Program-made: the position numbers and the translations under genes
Notes under the pieces: model-generated
What the model was told of the DNA's origin: nothing
Databases searched by the model: none
The model's input: the letters and a program-made list of their open reading frames with translations, nothing else
Part shown: piece by piece, positions 34,939-38,008 of the stretch
Layout: each line of letters begins with the position of its first letter
Numbering within the stretch: position 1 is the first letter of the stretch
NCBI GenBank assembly: GCA_025965555.1
Contig: JAOPWT010000512.1
Span: 1 to 38,008 of the forward strand
Origin: Mycobacterium sp.
GTDB lineage: Bacteria; Actinomycetota; Actinomycetes; Mycobacteriales; Mycobacteriaceae
DNA: 38,008 nucleotides
Direction of reading: 5' to 3'

Positions 34939-36990
34939 TCAGCGCGCGGCGGCGAGCTGCTTGGGGTCGTCGGCCCAGTCCCGCTGCACCAGCATGCGGT
35001 GGGCGATGCGCTCCAGCGCGGCGTCGACCTGCGCACGGTCGGGACGGCCCTCGAAGGTCGACGACTGTTCCAGTTTGTCCACGATCCGGCCGACGATCGC
35101 CGCGGACAACGTATCGACCTGCCTGACGCCGGACTGCGTGAGAAACAGTCGTCCGCCCGTGTCGAGTGCGTGGCCGGTGCGCACCACTTCGTCGAACGTC
35201 GGCTGGAGCACCTCGAAGGGCACGTGGAGTCGCTCCCCGATCTCCGCCAGCGTCGCCGAGCCGAACACCTGGTTCTGCCGGTAGACCTGCAACAGTGCCC
35301 ACAATTGCGGAACGGGAAGTTCGCAGCCGGGCCCGCCCGCCAGGTTCCGAAGTCGGATCTCCGGGGAGTCCCTGAACATCCGGCCGACGGCGACCTCGAG
35401 GATCTTCTCGGGTGATTCGGTGCTGGGCATGCCGAAGCCCTCGCCGAGGTCGGTGGCCGAGACCGCGTCCATCTCGCGCAGCGGCACCTCCTTGAGGAAC
35501 AGTGCGACGACGAAGCCCACGACGGCCACCGGCACCGCGCACAGAAACACGGTGCCGAGAGAATCGGCGTAGGCGTCGATGATCGGTGCGGCCATGGCGG
35601 GCGAGAGCTGGTGCAGCACCTGCGGCGAGTCTGCTGCCTTGGCGGGCGCACCGCTGGCGATCAGCGCCTGCCCCAGCCTGCCCGCCAGGAAGTTCGCGAA
35701 CAGCGAGCCGAAAATGGCTGCGCCGAAAGAGCTTCCGATCGTACGGAAGAAGGTGACGCCGGAGGTCGCCACGCCGAGATCGGCGAAGCTGGACGTGTTC
35801 TGCACGACGAGGACGAGCACCTGCATGCAGAGCCCGATCCCGGTGCCGAGCACGAACAGGTATACCGACTGCTGCCAGGCGGGAGTCGACTGGTCCATGC
35901 CGGACAGCAGGAAGAACCCGACGGCCATGATCGCCGTCCCAGCGACGGGGAACACCTTGTAGCGGCCCGTGCGTCCGACGATCGCACCGCTGCTGATCGA
36001 CGTGATCAACAACCCGGCGACCATGGGCAGCGTGCGCAGGCCCGACTCGGTCGCCGACACCCCGTCGACGAACTGCATGAAGGTCGGCATGAACGTCAGG
36101 GCGCCGAGCATGGCGAAGCCGACGATGAAGCCGAGTACGCAGCAGACGGTGAAGACCGGACTGGCGAACAGCCGGATCGGCAGAATCGGCTCGGCGGCGC
36201 GAAGTTCCACCCGAACGAACGCCGCGAGTGCGGCCGCGGAGGCCACGAAGAGGCCGATGATCACCGGCGACGCCCACGGATATTCGCCGCCGCCCCAGCT
36301 GGTCGCGAGGGTCAGCCCAGACGCGCCGAGCCCCACGAACAGGATTCCCGCGTAGTCGATGACGGGTTTGGCCGCCCGCGCCAGAGCGGGGATCGCGGCG
36401 GCGCCGACGATCAGCACGACGATGGCGACGGGAACGTTGATCCAGAACGCCCACCGCCAGGTGAGGTTGTCGGTGAAGAAGCCGCCGAGAAGCGGTCCGA
36501 TCACGGTCGTCACGCCGAAGACCGCCCCCAGCGCGCCCTGGTAGCGACCGCGGTCGCGCAGCGGGATCACCTCGCCGATGACCGCCATCGAGGTCACCAT
36601 GATGGCGCCGCCGCCGATGCCCTGAAGTGCGCGGGATGCGACCAGCATGGTCATCGACCCGGCCAGGCCGCACAGCACGGAGCCGACGAGGAAGAACATC
36701 ACGGCAGCCTGGAAGACCGTCTTGCGGCCGAAGACGTCGCCCAGCTTGCCGACGATCGCCGTGACGATGGTCGACGCCAGCAGATAGCTCGTCACGACCC
36801 AGGACTGGTGACCCGCGCCGCCGAGGTCGGCGACCACTGTCGGCAGTGCCGTCGCCACGATGGTCTGGTCGAGTGCGGCGAGCAGCATTCCCAGCAGCAC
36901 GCCGATGAAGATGAAGTTTCGCCGTTGCGGACTGATCAGCGCATTCGCCGATTCAGGATCCGCGGTGGTGGTCCCCGCGGGACTCGTCAT
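34939..36990 (-). CDS. MFS transporter, DHA2 (14-TM) drug/polyamine-type, with soluble C-terminal winged-helix-like domain (Rv1877-like)
   Basis: 'LDQTIVATALPTVVADLGGAGHQSWVVTSYLLA', 'GKLGDVFGRKTVF', 'GAIMVTSMAVIGEVIPLRDRGRYQG'; C-terminal ~180 aa after last TM is hydrophilic with wHTH pattern. ATG 36990. Confidence 0.92.
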   Translation of the reverse strand: MTSPAGTTTADPESANALISPQRRNFIFIGVLLGMLLAALDQTIVATALPTVVADLGGAGHQSWVVTSYLLASTIVTAIVGKLGDVFGRKTVFQAAVMFFLVGSVLCGLAGSMTMLVASRALQGIGGGAIMVTSMAVIGEVIPLRDRGRYQGALGAVFGVTTVIGPLLGGFFTDNLTWRWAFWINVPVAIVVLIVGAAAIPALARAAKPVIDYAGILFVGLGASGLTLATSWGGGEYPWASPVIIGLFVASAAALAAFVRVELRAAEPILPIRLFASPVFTVCCVLGFIVGFAMLGALTFMPTFMQFVDGVSATESGLRTLPMVAGLLITSISSGAIVGRTGRYKVFPVAGTAIMAVGFFLLSGMDQSTPAWQQSVYLFVLGTGIGLCMQVLVLVVQNTSSFADLGVATSGVTFFRTIGSSFGAAIFGSLFANFLAGRLGQALIASGAPAKAADSPQVLHQLSPAMAAPIIDAYADSLGTVFLCAVPVAVVGFVVALFLKEVPLREMDAVSATDLGEGFGMPSTESPEKILEVAVGRMFRDSPEIRLRNLAGGPGCELPVPQLWALLQVYRQNQVFGSATLAEIGERLHVPFEVLQPTFDEVVRTGHALDTGGRLFLTQSGVRQVDTLSAAIVGRIVDKLEQSSTFEGRPDRAQVDAALERIAHRMLVQRDWADDPKQLAAAR

Positions 36991-37073
36991 GTTGCCTCCC
37001 GACAGTCTTGAGGCGTACGACACCGCCTACGACCGTATCGGTTAGACGAGCTAGGAAGTTACCCGTGGGCGTC

Positions 37074-37553
37074 CTACTGTGGCGGACGCGACACGCACTG
37101 CGCGGAGTACAGCTGCTCGCCGAGCTTGTCCATCAGCTCGAGCTGCGTCTCCAGGTAGTCGATGTGGTGTTCCTCGTCGGCGAGGATGCCCTCCAGCAGG
37201 CTGGCACTGGTCGCGTCCTCCTTGGCGCGGCACATGATGACGCCGGGCTTGAGCCGTGCCAACACCTCGTACTCGATCGTCAGATCGGCTTCGAATTGTT
37301 CGCGCAGCGTCTGCCCCACGCGCAGTGAGAACAGGCGCTGGTAGTTCGGCAGGCCGTCGAGCAACAGAATTCTGTCGGTGATCGCCTCCGCATGATTCAT
37401 TTCCTCGAACGCTTCTTTACGAGTGTGCGTGGCGAGTTCGGTGAATCCCCAATTCTCTTGCATCTTCGAATGCAGAAAGTATTGGTTGATCGCGGTCAAT
37501 TCGCTGGTCAACTGCTCGTTCAGCAATTTGAGAACGTCGGCATCGCCTTGCAT
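37074..37553 (-). CDS. bfrA: Bacterioferritin
   Basis: 'MQGDADVLKLLNEQLTSELTAINQYFLHSKMQENWGFTELATHTRKEAFEEMNHAEAITDRILLLDGLPNYQ...EDATSASLLEGILADEEHHIDYLETQLEL'; 159 aa. Confidence 0.95.
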   Translation of the reverse strand: MQGDADVLKLLNEQLTSELTAINQYFLHSKMQENWGFTELATHTRKEAFEEMNHAEAITDRILLLDGLPNYQRLFSLRVGQTLREQFEADLTIEYEVLARLKPGVIMCRAKEDATSASLLEGILADEEHHIDYLETQLELMDKLGEQLYSAQCVSRPPQ

Positions 37554-37786
37554 TTTCTTGCTCCTATAACACCGCGAGGGCTGGTCAAGTGTCAGTGTCT
37601 GGCTTAACTCGCCGGGGACTCGTCCGAGGCCCTGCCGCCCTCTCAACCTAGTGCAGTCGGAGGCGGAGAGCGTCGGATCCACACCAAGTTTCGGCGTGTT
37701 CTTGGTCCGCGATGGTGGCGCTGACGCCCAGTTGAGGATAGCCAAACCACGCCCTGGGCCTTCCGCTGTGGACTGGCTGCCCTAAG

Positions 37787-37810
37787 TAAGGTTAGACTGA
37801 GCTAACCTGT
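37787..37810. promoter_or_regulatory. Candidate iron box (IdeR/DtxR-type) with overlapping sites
   Basis: TAAGGTTAGACTGAGCTAA (37787-37805) matches TTAGGTTAGGCTAACCTAA at 15/19; perfect half-sites AGGTTAG (37789-37795) and CTAACCT (37802-37808). Confidence 0.6.
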
Positions 37811-37863
37811 TGGCCGCGCTGCTCGGGACGTCCGTGAGCGCACCGGAAGGCAAGGTGGAATCA

Positions 37864-38008
37864 ATGAGCGAGAACGGATCGAACTCATTCGTTCTGGCTG
37901 TCGACGACCGGCTCGAGGACCGCGAAGAAATGCGGTCGCCCGGCCAATCCGGCGAATCGCATCAGTCGAATATGGTGGCGTACCAATTGAGCCAATCGGA
38001 AACTTCTG
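37864..38008 (+). CDS. 5' end of a truncated gene of unknown function, possibly iron-regulated
   Basis: ATG 37864 with 'ggaaggcaagg' RBS region; MSENGSNSFVLAVDDRLEDREEMRSPGQSGESHQSNMVAYQLSQSETS..., open to window end. Confidence 0.55.
   Translation, partial: MSENGSNSFVLAVDDRLEDREEMRSPGQSGESHQSNMVAYQLSQSETS

Noticed and set aside
34403-36673. 756-aa minus-strand ORF
   Set aside because: Only the last 160 codons (CMD protein, 34403-34885) look like protein; the rest is Arg/Gly-rich shadow frame of the MFS gene.
35611-37011. 466-aa plus-strand ORF antisense to the MFS gene
   Set aside because: His/Asp/Arg-rich shadow translation of a TM-rich gene; not protein-like.
1-38008. CRISPR array, IS element, prophage, tRNA or toxin-antitoxin/defence island
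   Set aside because: No regularly spaced repeats, transposase/integrase motifs, tRNA-like cloverleafs or recognisable defence genes were seen by eye; a tool search (tRNAscan-SE, minced, DefenseFinder) would be decisive.

Overview
High-GC actinobacterial chromosome segment, almost certainly Mycobacterium/Mycolicibacterium: mycolic-acid-type cyclopropane synthase, CYP124- and CYP125-type P450s, an Mpt53/CcdA pair, an LdtA-type L,D-transpeptidase, and a bfrA - MFS - (CMD) - glnA3 neighbourhood resembling M. tuberculosis Rv1876-Rv1877-Rv1878. I support about 40 protein-coding genes, including one truncated at the right edge. I found no rRNA, tRNA, IS element, prophage or CRISPR array. Many long entries in the ORF track are GC-rich shadow frames and were rejected. 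Points most worth a second look: (1) the DHA2-type MFS transporter at 34939-36990 has a ~180-aa soluble C-terminal tail that reads like a MarR-type winged helix, next to glnA3 and a CMD-family gene; (2) a perfect TnnAACnnGTTnnA (KstR-type) palindrome lies 31 bp upstream of that CMD gene and shares the 11-mer GTAACACGTTC with the region upstream of the cyp125 homologue about 30 kb away; (3) an iron-box-like element with overlapping half-sites sits between bfr and a truncated divergent gene; (4) a membrane protein has an Hsp70/actin-like but apparently active-site-degenerate N-terminal domain plus a Pro-rich tail; (5) a 12-bp tandem repeat carries the stop codon of an SRPBCC gene. No wholly novel defence or mobile system was evident.
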